NCBI GenBank assembly: GCA_020847735.1
Contig: JADLBL010000013.1
Coordinates: 1 to 37,450 of the forward strand
Origin: Candidatus Eisenbacteria bacterium
GTDB taxonomy: Bacteria; Eisenbacteria; RBG-16-71-46
DNA length: 37,450 nucleotides
Direction of reading: 5' to 3'
A model generated the notes under the pieces. That model saw nothing but the letters and a program-made list of their open reading frames with translations, ran no database searches and was not told the origin of the DNA. Made by a program: the position numbers and the translations under genes. This document shows, piece after piece, positions 24,188 to 33,026 of this stretch (position 1 is the stretch's first letter; each line of letters begins with the position of its first letter).

Positions 24188-24424
24188 ATGCCGTTCGTCA
24201 TCGCCGAGCCGTGCATCGGTGTGAAGGACAAGTCGTGCGTCGAGGTCTGCCCCGTCAACTGCATCTACGAGGGCGAGGACCAGTTCTATATCCATCCCGA
24301 CGAGTGCATTGATTGCCAGGCCTGCGAAGCCGCCTGCCCCGTGCAGGCGATCTTCCCGGACAACGGCGTGCCCGAGAAGTGGGCGAGCTTCACCGCGAAG
24401 AACCGGGAGTTCTTCCAGAAGTGA
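24188..24424 (+). CDS. 7Fe ferredoxin ([3Fe-4S][4Fe-4S])
   Basis: 78 residues from ATG 24188 (CGGAGG upstream). The Cys pattern C9-x7-C17-x3-C21-x3-C25 and C40-x2-C43-x2-C46-x3-C50 matches seven-iron ferredoxins of the Azotobacter FdI type, in which C9, C17 and C50 hold the 3Fe cluster and C21, C40, C43 and C46 the 4Fe cluster. The segment VKDKSCVEVCPVNCIYEGED is typical of the family. It is a small cytoplasmic electron carrier; the partner is unknown. Confidence 0.92.
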   Translation: MPFVIAEPCIGVKDKSCVEVCPVNCIYEGEDQFYIHPDECIDCQACEAACPVQAIFPDNGVPEKWASFTAKNREFFQK

Positions 24425-24479
24425 GCCCGGCGCCGGTCGTGGTCGCCCTTTCGCGCGAACCGCACGTCCGCGAACGCTG

Positions 24480-25049
24480 ATGTCCGCGGCCACTCTGCCC
24501 ACCCGCGAGGAAGCGCTCTCTCTGCTGCACGAGTGGGTCGCGAACCCGGCGCTCCGCAAGCACTGCCTGGTCGTGGAGGCCGCCATGCGCGCGTACGCCG
24601 AGGCGCACGGCGGCGACGTCGAGCGCTACGGGATCACCGGCCTCATCCACGATTTCGACTGGGAGCGCCACCCCGATCTCGAGCGTCACCCCGTGCAGGG
24701 CGTCGCCGTGCTGCGCGAGAAGGACTGGCCCGAGGACGTGTGCCGCGCCGTGCTCGGCCATGCGACGCACACGGGCGTGCCGCGCGACACGCCGATGGCG
24801 AAGGCGCTGTTCGCGTGCGACGAGCTGTGCGGCTTCCTCGTCGCGTGCACGCTCGTCCAGCCCGACAAGTCCATCGCCGGCGTCGAGGTCGCGTCGGTGA
24901 AGAAGAAGCTCAAGCGCGCCGACTTCGCCCGCAACGTGAACCGCGACGACATCGTCAACGGCGCCGCCGAGCTGGGCGTGGACCTCGACCAGCACCTCTC
25001 GTTCGTGCTGGGTGCGCTCAAGTCCCGACGGACGGAACTGGAACTGTGA
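24480..25049 (+). CDS. HD-domain protein (metal-dependent phosphohydrolase-like)
   Basis: 189 residues from ATG 24480. The HD residues are H28 (LRKHCLVVEAAM), H57-D58 (GLIHDFDWERHP) and a later Asp in LFACDELCGF. The pattern LRKHCLVVEAAMRAYAEAHG ... GLIHDFDWERHPDLERHP ... VLGHATHTGVPRDTPMAKAL is that of the small HDIG proteins found in many anaerobes. Substrate is not known. The stop overlaps the next start (GTGA), indicating coupled translation with the membrane protein. Confidence 0.85.
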   Translation: MSAATLPTREEALSLLHEWVANPALRKHCLVVEAAMRAYAEAHGGDVERYGITGLIHDFDWERHPDLERHPVQGVAVLREKDWPEDVCRAVLGHATHTGVPRDTPMAKALFACDELCGFLVACTLVQPDKSIAGVEVASVKKKLKRADFARNVNRDDIVNGAAELGVDLDQHLSFVLGALKSRRTELEL

Positions 25050-25675
25050 GCCCGGCGGCGCTGCTCCTCTCGCTGCCGTTCCTGCACGCGAAGAGCGGCG
25101 CCGCGCCCGACTCGGCCGCCGTCGCCGCCACGGCGCTCAGGCACGCGATCGAAGGCTGGCACGAGTTCTACCTGCTCGCCGGCACGGCCGCCGTCACGCT
25201 CGTCGGCCTGCTGTTCGTGGCGCTTTCGTTCCACCTCGACACGCTTCTCCACGACGAACGCGCGCACCTCCTCGCGGCCGCACGCATGGCGTACCTGAAC
25301 TTCATCTTCGTGCTCACGCTCTCGCTCTTCTTTCTCATCCCGGACCCGCCGCCGCGGGTGCTCGGGCTCGCGGTGTTCGTGCTGTCCACCGTGAGCCTCG
25401 GGTACATCGCCTGGAACATGTACCGGGCGCGTGCCCGACGACAGTTGACCCGGCACGAGCAGTTTCTGCGCCGGCGACTCGGGCTCGCAGGTTTCATCTT
25501 CGGCATCGCGGTGGCCGCCTCGATCGGGTTCCTGGTCGAACCCGGACCGGGGCGCATGCTGCAGTTCATGATGCTCACCATCGTCACGCTGGTGAACGCC
25601 GCGGGCATGTCGTGGGACCTGCTCGTCCAGGTCGGGCGGATGCGCAAGGCCTCCGGCGAGGCCCCGAAGGCCTGA
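25046..25675 (+). CDS. Uncharacterised five-helix membrane protein
   Basis: 209 residues from GTG 25046, whose GTG overlaps the HD gene stop. After a short leader-like stretch there are five hydrophobic segments (EFYLLAGTAAVTLVGLLFVA, AYLNFIFVLTLSLFFLIP, VLGLAVFVLSTVSLGYIAW, LAGFIFGIAVAASIGFLV, FMMLTIVTLVNAAGMSW) separated by basic loops such as RARARRQLTRHEQFLRRR. I do not recognise the family. Coupling to the HD gene is the only hint to its role. Confidence 0.75.
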   Translation: MSPAALLLSLPFLHAKSGAAPDSAAVAATALRHAIEGWHEFYLLAGTAAVTLVGLLFVALSFHLDTLLHDERAHLLAAARMAYLNFIFVLTLSLFFLIPDPPPRVLGLAVFVLSTVSLGYIAWNMYRARARRQLTRHEQFLRRRLGLAGFIFGIAVAASIGFLVEPGPGRMLQFMMLTIVTLVNAAGMSWDLLVQVGRMRKASGEAPKA

Positions 25676-25718
25676 CCGCCTGCTTGCCCGTCCGCGCGGG
25701 CGCTGGGAGAGTGCCGCC

Positions 25719-26216
25719 ATGCCGCCCGCCGAGTCTCCCGGGACCCGCGTGCTCGCCCTGTGGCGCACGCTTTCGCCGCTGCCGTTCGGCCGCGCGCTGT
25801 TCATGTTCGTCTTCGGCCGCCTCGTGCCGTACAGCGGCGCGCTCGGCGCGCGGGTGATCGTGCTCGAACCCGGTCGCGTGAAGCTCGAGTTGCGTGACCG
25901 CCGCGGCATTCGCAATCACCTGAACTCGGTCCACGCCGTCGCGCTCGCCAACCTGGGCGAACTGGCGAGCGGCCTCGCGATGACGACCGCGCTGCCGGCC
26001 GGTGTGCGCGGCATCGTGCTCGGCCTGAACGCGACCTACGCGAAGAAGGCCCGCGGCACGCTGCTCGCCGAAGCGAACGTGACCGTGCCCGCGGTGACGG
26101 GCGACCTCGAGCACGACGTGCGCGCCGAGATCCGCGACGCCGCGGGCGACGTGGTGGCGGTCATCATCGTTCGCTGGCGGCTCGGTCCGGCGCCGCCGCC
26201 CGCGCCTCCGCGATGA
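25719..26216 (+). CDS. DUF4442 hotdog-fold thioesterase-like protein
   Basis: 165 residues from ATG 25719. The core RNHLNSVHAVALANLGELASGLAM is the central helix of hotdog thioesterases with the N-H...H pattern, followed by ATYAKKARGTLLAEANV and VRAEIRDAAGDVVAVIIVRW. The N-terminal helix region (LWRTLSPLPFGRALFMFVFG) fits DUF4442. It probably acts on an acyl-CoA or related thioester; the substrate is unknown. Confidence 0.8.
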   Translation: MPPAESPGTRVLALWRTLSPLPFGRALFMFVFGRLVPYSGALGARVIVLEPGRVKLELRDRRGIRNHLNSVHAVALANLGELASGLAMTTALPAGVRGIVLGLNATYAKKARGTLLAEANVTVPAVTGDLEHDVRAEIRDAAGDVVAVIIVRWRLGPAPPPAPPR

Positions 26217-26310
26217 CGGGCGCGCGTCCGCCGCGGAAGGCGGGACCGCACGCGGACGGCCCGTGCGCTCCGGGGCCGCGGGCGGCGGCACCGCCCGGGC
26301 CGGGTCCGCG

Positions 26311-27303
26311 ATGAGCGCCGGGCTGCTCGACACGCCGCTGACGCGACACGCGGGCATCGAGGTGCCGCTCATCGGCGGGGCCATGTATCCGTGCGGCAAC
26401 CCCGAGCTGGTCGCCGCGGTCTCGGAAGCCGGCGGCATCGGCATCGCCCAGCCCGTGTCTCTGACCTACGTGCACAAGCGCGAGTTCCGCGCCGCGCTGC
26501 GCTACATGCGGACCCTCACCGCGAAGCCGATCGGCATGAACGCGCTCATCGAGAAATCCTCGAAGGCCTACATGGAGCGCATGCGACGCTGGGTGGACGA
26601 GGCGCTGGAGGAGGGCGTGCGGTTCTTCGTCACCTCGCTCGGCAACCCGCGCTGGGTGTGCGAGGCGGCGCACGCGGCGGGCGGGGTCGTGTACCACGAC
26701 GTGACCGAGGCGAAGTGGGCGGCCAAGGCGATCGACGGCGGCGTGGACGGTCTCATCGCCGTGAACCGCCGCGCGGGCGGCCACGCCGGACCGCGCGGCG
26801 CGCGGGAGTTGCTCGCCGAGCTCGCGCCGTTCGGCCTGCCCGTCGTGTGCGCGGGCGGCGTCGGCGACGCCGCCGGATTCGTCGAGGCGCTGCGCCTCGG
26901 CTACGCGGGCGTTCAGATGGGCACCCGCTTCATCGCCACGACGGAGTGCACGGCGAGCGCGTCGTACAAGCAGGCGATCCTCGACGCGGACGAGGACGAC
27001 GTCGTGCTCTCCGAGCGCATCACCGGCGTGCCGGTGGCGGTGCTGAACACACCGGGCGTGAAGCGCGCGGGCCTCAAGGTGAACGCGTTCGAGCGCTGGA
27101 TGCTGCGCGGCCGGCGGCGCAAGCACTGGATGCGGACGGTGTTCGCGCTCAAGTCGCTGTGGCTCATGAAGCGCGACGCCTACGATCCACGCGGGAACCG
27201 CGAGGTCTGGCAGGCCGGCAAGAGCGTCGGCGCGATCCGCTCGATCGTGCCCGCGGGCGACATCGTGCAGGCATGCGCCGAGGCGGCGCGGCACGCGGGC
27301 TGA
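26311..27303 (+). CDS. Nitronate monooxygenase-like FMN oxidoreductase
   Basis: 330 residues from ATG 26311; the longer frame from 26263 adds only a low-complexity head. A TIM-barrel FMN enzyme: DTPLTRHAGIEVPLIGGAMY, AAVSEAGGIGIAQP, KPIGMNALIEK, RRAGGHAGPRGARELLAEL, GLPVVCAGGVGDAAGFVEALRLGYAGVQMGTRFIATTECTAS. The family includes nitronate monooxygenases and enoyl reductases such as FabK; which reaction this one performs is not decided by visible residues. The C-terminal stretch (WMLRGRRRKHWMRTVFALKS) is more basic than usual. Confidence 0.85.
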   Translation: MSAGLLDTPLTRHAGIEVPLIGGAMYPCGNPELVAAVSEAGGIGIAQPVSLTYVHKREFRAALRYMRTLTAKPIGMNALIEKSSKAYMERMRRWVDEALEEGVRFFVTSLGNPRWVCEAAHAAGGVVYHDVTEAKWAAKAIDGGVDGLIAVNRRAGGHAGPRGARELLAELAPFGLPVVCAGGVGDAAGFVEALRLGYAGVQMGTRFIATTECTASASYKQAILDADEDDVVLSERITGVPVAVLNTPGVKRAGLKVNAFERWMLRGRRRKHWMRTVFALKSLWLMKRDAYDPRGNREVWQAGKSVGAIRSIVPAGDIVQACAEAARHAG

Positions 27304-27424
27304 GGGCGGTCCGCCCGCGCGATGGTTTCCAGTCCACGCGGCGCCTTCCGCCGGCACCGCGACCCACGCCGGGCGCACGCAACGGGCGGACGCGCCCCGT
27401 CGCGTGCGGTTCGCGCGTGCACCG

Positions 27425-30400
27425 CTACGGCGCGACGCGGTATCGCGACGGCGGGCCCTGCTCGCCGGCCCGGCGGGTGAGCGCGGACTCGGGCCGGTTG
27501 CGTGAGGGCGCGCCTTCGGATCGCGAGCCGCCGGCTCCGAACGAGGCCGCGCGCTCGACGACCACCGTGAGCGCGCCGAGCGTCTCGTCCACGCGGCCCT
27601 CGACGCGCACGACCTCGCCGGACATCGCGGCGCCGAGCCGCCGGTAGTCGCGGGGGAAGACGACGCACTCGGCGGCGCCGCCACGGTCGGCGAGCGTCGT
27701 GAACAGCACGTGACCGCCGGTCTTCGCCTCGACGCGCCGTGAGGCGCACGGCACGCCGCAAAGGGCGACCCAGCGGCCCACCCAGTGGTGGAGCGAAGCG
27801 CACGACACGGTGTCCTCGAGCGCCTCAGGCGGCGCGAACACCTCGAGCGGATGGGCGCTGAACCACAGGCCCGTCGAGGCGAACTCACCGCGCACGCGCT
27901 CGGCGCGCGGCAGCTCGGGCAGCTCCGGCAGCGCCTCGCCTCCCGGTTTCGGGGCCCCGGCCGCCGGCGCGAGCGGAACACCGTCGGGCGAGACCAGCGT
28001 GCCACGCACTCCCGCGCGCGCCCCGCCGCGCCGGCCCGCGGCCGCGGCGAGCGCCGTGCCGACGCGCGCTTCGAGCAGCATGGACGCGCGCGTACGCGGG
28101 CGGCCGCCCGGGCCCGGCAGCGCATCGCACGCGCCCGCGAGCACCAGCGCTGCCAGCTCGGGCGGCGTGGCGCGCGCGCGGTCCACGAGATCGGCCAGGC
28201 TCGCGAACGCGCGCGCCCCGCGCGCCGCGACGATCCGCGCGCCGGTCGCGTGCGAAAGCCCGGTGACGCGATGCAGCCCGACGCGCACGGCGCCGTGGCG
28301 GGCGAGCAGCGCCGCAGGTGGCGCGCCGCCGCTCGCCGCTGATGGCGCGGCGCGGGCCGCCACCACGACGCCGACCGCCACGACGCGCCGCCTCGCGGCG
28401 CCCTCCTCCGCCGCCAGGTCCGCGCCGGCCGAAGCGCCACGCGCCGCCGTCGGCCCGGTCGCGCGCGGCCACGCGCCGCCGTCGTCCTCGAGCCGGCTCT
28501 CCCAGGCCGAGCGCAGCACGCAGGGCGCGAGCACCCGCACCGGCGGGCGATGAAGCCCGCCGCGGCGCAGGTCCTCGACGTGCACCCATGTCGGGTACAT
28601 GCCGGCGTGCGAGTGCAGCACGCCGACGAGCCAGGCGGCGGGCAGGCGCGTCTTGAGCCACGCGCTCTGCCAGGCGAGCCGGCCGTAGCCGGCCGCGTGC
28701 GCCTTGCAGAACGCGTAGCCGGCGAAGCGCGCGAGTTCGGCCCACACGCGCCGGCCGTCGGCTTCGGCGACGCCCGCGCGCGCGCAACGCGCGAGGAAAC
28801 CGCGCTCGAGGAAGCGGAACTCCTCCTCGTCGCGCGCGGCGGCGATCGCGCGGCGTAGCGTCTCGCCCTCGGCGAACGGCAGGCCGACGAGCGCGTGCGC
28901 GACGCGCATGACGTCCTCTTCGTAGAGCAGCACGCCGTGCGTGCCGGCGAGCGTTTCGCGCAGCCGCTCGTGCGGGAACGCGACCGGCTCGAGCCCGCGG
29001 CGGCGGCGGCAGAACGCCGCCTTGGCGCCGGACTCGGCGGGCCCCGGCCGCACGAGCGCGACCGCCGCCACCGTGTCGTCGAGCGTGTCACCCGCCAGCA
29101 TGCGCAGCAGGCCGCGCATCGCGGGCGACTCGAGCTGGAAGCAGTTGAGCGTGTCGCCCGCGGCGACCACCTCGCCGGTTCGCGTGTCGTCGTCGGGGAT
29201 GTCGTCCGGGTCGGGCACGAAGTCGGGCACGACCTGACGCACGTCCGCGAAGGCGGCCGCGCCGCCGTGTGCGCCGCCCGTCGTGAGCTCGAGGCATTCG
29301 CCGATGGTGGTGATCGCGCGATTGCCGAGCAGGTCCATCTTGACGAGCCCGATCGCCTCGACCGCGCGCATTTCGAACTGCGAGATCACGACGCCCTTGG
29401 CCGCGCGCTCGAGCGGCAGGTAGTGCGTCAGCTCGCGGTCGGCGATGACGAGCCCGCCACAGTGGACGCCCAGGTGCCGCGGCGCGCCCGCGAGCTTCGC
29501 GGCGAGGCGCAGCGCCTCGGCGATGCGCGGCTCGCGGAACTCGTCCGCGTGGCCCGCGTGCAGCGTCCGTTCGAGCGCCGAGGAGTCGGGCAGGGCGCCG
29601 CGCGGGACGCGGCGCGCGAGCGCGTTGACGCGCGGCAGCGGCACGCCGAGGACCTTGGCCGCCTCGCGGAACGCCGCGCGCGGGCCGAGCGTCGCGTGCG
29701 TCGCGATCATCGCCACGCGGCTCGCGCCGTAGGCCTCGTAGACGTGCGCGATCACCTCGTCGCGACGGCGCCAGCACAGGTCCACGTCGAGGTCGGGGCA
29801 GTCGCGCCGTTGCGGGTGCAGGAAGCGCTCGAAGCGCAGGCCGTAGCGGATCGGGTCCACGTTGGTCACGCCGAGCAGGTAGGCGACGATGGACGCGGCG
29901 CCCGAGCCGCGGCCGACGGTCGGGATGCCGCGCGAGCGCGCGAAGCCGACGATGTCGGCGACGAGCAGGAAGTAATCGGTGAAGCCCATGCGTTCGATGA
30001 GCGCGAGCTCGGTCTCGCAACGGGCCCGCGCCGCGCGGCGCACGGCGGGGGACGCGGCGCGCGCGGACGCGCCCGCGACGGACGTGCGCTCCGGGTAGCG
30101 GCGTTCGAGGCCCTCGCGCGCCAGCTCGCGCAGGCGGCGGATCGCCCAGCGGCGGTCATCGTCATCGGCGTGCGCGCCCGCGGCCGGCGGTGCGTTCGCC
30201 GATGCGTCGTCGCCCGGCCGGCGCGGAGCGCGCGGGAAGATGGGCACGCCCATCTCGATCGCGCAGCGGCAGCGTTCGGCGAGCGCCTCGTTGTTGGCGA
30301 GCAGCACGCCGGCGGCGTCGGCGCAGCCGGCGCCGGCGCACACCGCGCGCACACGGCGCACCCACTCCGCGGGCGATGCGAGCCAGGCCTCGCGCGCGCC

Positions 30401-31069
30401 GAAGGAGCCGGGCGGCATGCGTTCGAGCAGCTCGTTCGCGGCGACGGTCACGGCGACGCGGTGCGCTTCGTGATCGGCGGGCGAGAGCAGGAGCACGTCG
30501 CCGGTCGCGACGGCGGGCACGCCGAGCTCGCGCGCGGCGAGGAGCCGCTCGCGCAGGCGCGGCCGCTCGAACGGCAGCCCGCGCACGCCGAGCCACAGCC
30601 CGCCGCGGCGGCCGTCCACGGGGCGCGCGGGCGTGCGGCCTTCGCGGGCGGGCGCGGTGGCGCCCGCGGCGGCCGGCACGCCGGCGGCGAGCAGCGCGGC
30701 GGCGAGCGCGGGCGACTCGGCGACGACGTGGAGTCCGGCGTGCAGTTCGCCGACGGCGACGGCGAGGTCGAAGGCGGGATCGAGGTGGCGGGCGGTGAGC
30801 AGCGCGCACAGGTTGGCCCAGCCGCGGCGGTCGAGCGGCAGCAGCAGCACGGCCGCGCGGCCGTGCGTCAGCTCGGCGCCGGGCAGCGCCCGCAGGCCGT
30901 TGGCTGCGGCGTGCTGGAGGAAGCGGACGGCGAGATAGAGGTTGTCGCGGTCGGTCAGCGCGAGCGCCCGGTAGCCGAGTTCGAGGGCGCGGTCCGCGAG
31001 CGCTTCGGGAGCGGCGACGCCGGCGAGGAGCGAGCCGTGGGAGCGGACGCGGAGCGGGGTGAAGGGCAT
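27425..31069 (-). CDS. dnaE2: DnaE2-like error-prone DNA polymerase (C-family, Pol III alpha-type)
   Basis: 1214 residues from ATG 31069 (GTG 31081 is possible but the RBS-like GTGAGG fits 31069). All three polymerase aspartates are visible: PDLDVDLCWRRRDEV (two) and KMDLLGNRAITT (third). GRGSGAASIVAYLLGVTNVDPI, LGVHCGGLVIAD, FQLESPAMRGLLR, EEDVMRVAH and FCKAHAAGYGRLAWQSAWLK are also typical. The PHP domain is degenerate: the usual HxHS of the active PHP is RVRSHGS, and TDH is TDR, so metal-dependent proofreading is unlikely. A long Ala-rich insert precedes the HhH region, and an OB-fold closes the protein (VGRWVALCGVP ...). No C-terminal tau-binding extension is obvious. Last gene of the SOS-type operon with DUF6504, dinB and VOC, hence the DnaE2 rather than replicative DnaE call. 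Confidence 0.9.
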   Translation of the reverse strand: MPFTPLRVRSHGSLLAGVAAPEALADRALELGYRALALTDRDNLYLAVRFLQHAAANGLRALPGAELTHGRAAVLLLPLDRRGWANLCALLTARHLDPAFDLAVAVGELHAGLHVVAESPALAAALLAAGVPAAAGATAPAREGRTPARPVDGRRGGLWLGVRGLPFERPRLRERLLAARELGVPAVATGDVLLLSPADHEAHRVAVTVAANELLERMPPGSFGAREAWLASPAEWVRRVRAVCAGAGCADAAGVLLANNEALAERCRCAIEMGVPIFPRAPRRPGDDASANAPPAAGAHADDDDRRWAIRRLRELAREGLERRYPERTSVAGASARAASPAVRRAARARCETELALIERMGFTDYFLLVADIVGFARSRGIPTVGRGSGAASIVAYLLGVTNVDPIRYGLRFERFLHPQRRDCPDLDVDLCWRRRDEVIAHVYEAYGASRVAMIATHATLGPRAAFREAAKVLGVPLPRVNALARRVPRGALPDSSALERTLHAGHADEFREPRIAEALRLAAKLAGAPRHLGVHCGGLVIADRELTHYLPLERAAKGVVISQFEMRAVEAIGLVKMDLLGNRAITTIGECLELTTGGAHGGAAAFADVRQVVPDFVPDPDDIPDDDTRTGEVVAAGDTLNCFQLESPAMRGLLRMLAGDTLDDTVAAVALVRPGPAESGAKAAFCRRRRGLEPVAFPHERLRETLAGTHGVLLYEEDVMRVAHALVGLPFAEGETLRRAIAAARDEEEFRFLERGFLARCARAGVAEADGRRVWAELARFAGYAFCKAHAAGYGRLAWQSAWLKTRLPAAWLVGVLHSHAGMYPTWVHVEDLRRGGLHRPPVRVLAPCVLRSAWESRLEDDGGAWPRATGPTAARGASAGADLAAEEGAARRRVVAVGVVVAARAAPSAASGGAPPAALLARHGAVRVGLHRVTGLSHATGARIVAARGARAFASLADLVDRARATPPELAALVLAGACDALPGPGGRPRTRASMLLEARVGTALAAAAGRRGGARAGVRGTLVSPDGVPLAPAAGAPKPGGEALPELPELPRAERVRGEFASTGLWFSAHPLEVFAPPEALEDTVSCASLHHWVGRWVALCGVPCASRRVEAKTGGHVLFTTLADRGGAAECVVFPRDYRRLGAAMSGEVVRVEGRVDETLGALTVVVERAASFGAGGSRSEGAPSRNRPESALTRRAGEQGPPSRYRVAP

Positions 31070-31155
31070 GGGTGTCCTCACGTCTCGGGGTGTTCCGTCA
31101 TGCGGGGGCGCCGGCCCCTCGCCCCGCGGGCCTACGCCTTCATGTGCAATCCCCT

Positions 31156-31527
31156 CTACTTCTTGAAGTGCGGGTTCTCGATGAGGCCGAGGGCGTTGCC
31201 GTCGGGGTCGGTGACGGTGGCGACCTTGATGCCTTCGCCGACGTCCTGGACGGGGGAGAGGTCCCGGGCGCCGAGCGAGAGCACGCGGGCGTGCGCGGCG
31301 GCGCAGTCGGCGACGCGCCAGTAGGCGACGACGCCGCGGTTGCCGGGCTGGTGCGCGGGCGGCTCGGCGGGCATCAGGCCCAGCTCGTAGCCGTCGATGT
31401 CGAAGCCGACGTAGAACGGCTGGTCGAAGTAGGGCTCGGCGCCGAACACCTGCGCGTACCAGGCTTTCGCCTTGGCGAGGTCGGCGGTGGGGTAGATCGC
31501 GGTGGCGATCGCGGTGAAGTGGGGCAT
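31156..31527 (-). CDS. VOC (glyoxalase/bleomycin-resistance-like) family protein
   Basis: 123 residues from ATG 31527 with GAGGAGG upstream. The fold is shown by TAIYPTADLAKAKAWYAQVFG, PYFDQPFYVGFDIDGYELGLM, GVVAYWRVADCAAAHARVL and VATVTDPDGNALGLIENPHF, two beta-alpha-beta-beta-beta halves with a possible metal-ligand Glu near the end. It sits between dinB (44-bp gap) and dnaE2 (86-bp gap) and is therefore probably co-transcribed with them. Its substrate and any link to DNA damage are unknown. Confidence 0.88.
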   Translation of the reverse strand: MPHFTAIATAIYPTADLAKAKAWYAQVFGAEPYFDQPFYVGFDIDGYELGLMPAEPPAHQPGNRGVVAYWRVADCAAAHARVLSLGARDLSPVQDVGEGIKVATVTDPDGNALGLIENPHFKK

Positions 31528-31571
31528 CGCGTCCTCCTCATGGAATGGGACGGGCGGTGCGCGCCCGCGGG

Positions 31572-33026
31572 TTACCGGGTGAGCGACGGCGTCCGCAGGC
31601 GGAAGCCGTGGCGATCCTGCTCGACTTCGGTCTTCAGGTGCAGCGCGCGGCCCGAGACGACCGAGCCGTGGCCGAAGCTGCCGCGCACGCGGTCGAGCGC
31701 CTCGCAGAGCGCCGCGCGCCGGCCGGCCTCGCGCTCGTCGAACAGCGCGCCCTGCTCGGCGGTGTCGCGCGTGAAGCCCGACAGCGTGACGCCGACCGCG
31801 TGCAGCGAGACGCGGCGCGTGAACTGCCGCCGCAGCAGCTCGAGCGCGAGCGCGAGCACGACCGGGTCCACGGCGCTCGGCGAGCCGAGCGAGCGCGCCT
31901 GCTCGGCGCCCTCGCCGTCGCTGTAGCGCAGCCGCACCGCGACCGTGCGCGCGGCGAGGCCCAGCTCGCGCGCCGCGCGGCAGGCGCGGCCCGTGAGGTA
32001 GTCGAGCATGCCCTCGATCCCGGCCACGTCGGCAGTGTCGCGGTGGAACGAGGTCTCGCGCGAGATCGTGAGCGGGACCTCGCGTGTCGTGACCGGCGCG
32101 GTGTCGCGGCCGCGGCAGCGCTCGTACAGGAGCCGCCCGGGCGAGCCGAACAACGCTTCGAGCGCGCCGACGGGCAGCGCGCGCAGCTCGCCGATGGTGC
32201 GCAGGTTCATCGAGCGCAGCGTCCGCGCGTGCGCGTGGCCCACGCCCGCGAGTTGCTCGATGGGCCGCCCGACGAGGAACTCCTCGGCTTCGCACTCGAG
32301 CACGCGGGCGAGGCCGTCGGGCTTGACCGTCTTGCCGGCGAGCTTGGCGAGCATGCGGTTGGGCCCGAGCCCGCAGGTGACCGTGAGGCCCGTGTCCTCG
32401 AGGATCGCGCGCTTCAGGCGGGCCGCCGCCGCCACCAGGTCGCCGCCGTGCGTGCGCTCGGTGCCGGTCAGATCGAGGTAGGCCTCGTCGAGATAGGTCT
32501 CGACGTCGGGCGAGAGCGCGCGGCAGCGCTCGAAGATGCGCTCGGCGAAGCAGCGGTAGACCTGCGCGTGGCCTTCGAGGATCACGGCCTTCGGGCACAG
32601 GCGCTTCGCTTCGGTCAGCGTCATGCCGGCCTTGAGCCCGAACGCCCTCGCCTCGTACGAGCACGACGCGATCACGCCCGCGCCGACGATGACCGGTCTG
32701 CCCTTCAGCCGCGGATCGCGCTGCTGCTCGATGCTGGCGAAGAAGGCGTCAATGTCCACGTGCAGGACGGTGCGCGGCTGCAGCGACGCGCCGGGCGTCA
32801 TGGAAGATGTCTCCGGGCGGGCCGGTCCGGCGGGCCCGGCCATCCCCGCGATGCCGGCGCCGGACGCGGCCGCGCCCGAGTGTGGTGTCGTTGCCGTCGC
32901 GTTCGCGCGTTCGATCGCGGCGCCTTGCCGCGGCGTCACGGGTGCCTTGTCGTTCGTGGCCGGAGGCAGGGACGCGTCATGCGTTCCCGCCGGCGCCGCG
33001 ACCGAGCGCGCGATGCTGCGGTTCAT
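31572..33026 (-). CDS. dinB: Y-family DNA polymerase, Pol IV/DinB-like, with intact catalytic residues
   Basis: 484 residues from ATG 33026, which overlaps the DUF6504 stop (TGATG) behind GGAGG. The first ~83 residues are Ala/Pro-rich and unlike Pol IV, so an internal ATG at 32801 (GGAG upstream, 409 residues) is a serious alternative. The palm carboxylates are present: HVDIDAFFASIEQQ (D91, D93) and YLDEAYLDLTG (D180, E181). SCSYEARAFGLKAGM and TVTCGLGPNRMLAKLAGKTVKPDGL (fingers/thumb) follow, then HhH (PIEQLAGVGHAHARTL) and a little-finger domain. QGALF (425-429) fits a QxxLF beta-clamp-binding motif. Because the acids are intact, this is an active lesion-bypass polymerase, not the inactive ImuB of ImuABC systems. 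Confidence 0.9.
   Translation of the reverse strand: MNRSIARSVAAPAGTHDASLPPATNDKAPVTPRQGAAIERANATATTPHSGAAASGAGIAGMAGPAGPARPETSSMTPGASLQPRTVLHVDIDAFFASIEQQRDPRLKGRPVIVGAGVIASCSYEARAFGLKAGMTLTEAKRLCPKAVILEGHAQVYRCFAERIFERCRALSPDVETYLDEAYLDLTGTERTHGGDLVAAAARLKRAILEDTGLTVTCGLGPNRMLAKLAGKTVKPDGLARVLECEAEEFLVGRPIEQLAGVGHAHARTLRSMNLRTIGELRALPVGALEALFGSPGRLLYERCRGRDTAPVTTREVPLTISRETSFHRDTADVAGIEGMLDYLTGRACRAARELGLAARTVAVRLRYSDGEGAEQARSLGSPSAVDPVVLALALELLRRQFTRRVSLHAVGVTLSGFTRDTAEQGALFDEREAGRRAALCEALDRVRGSFGHGSVVSGRALHLKTEVEQDRHGFRLRTPSLTR

Noticed and set aside
28895-31324. Open frame of about 800 codons on the plus strand opposite dnaE2
   Set aside because: Shadow of codon bias in high-GC DNA; no recognisable domain, Arg/Ala-rich, while the minus strand encodes a full polymerase.
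31572-33026. Assigning the Y-family protein as ImuB
   Set aside because: ImuB proteins usually lack the catalytic carboxylates; here they are present, so DinB/Pol IV-like fits better.
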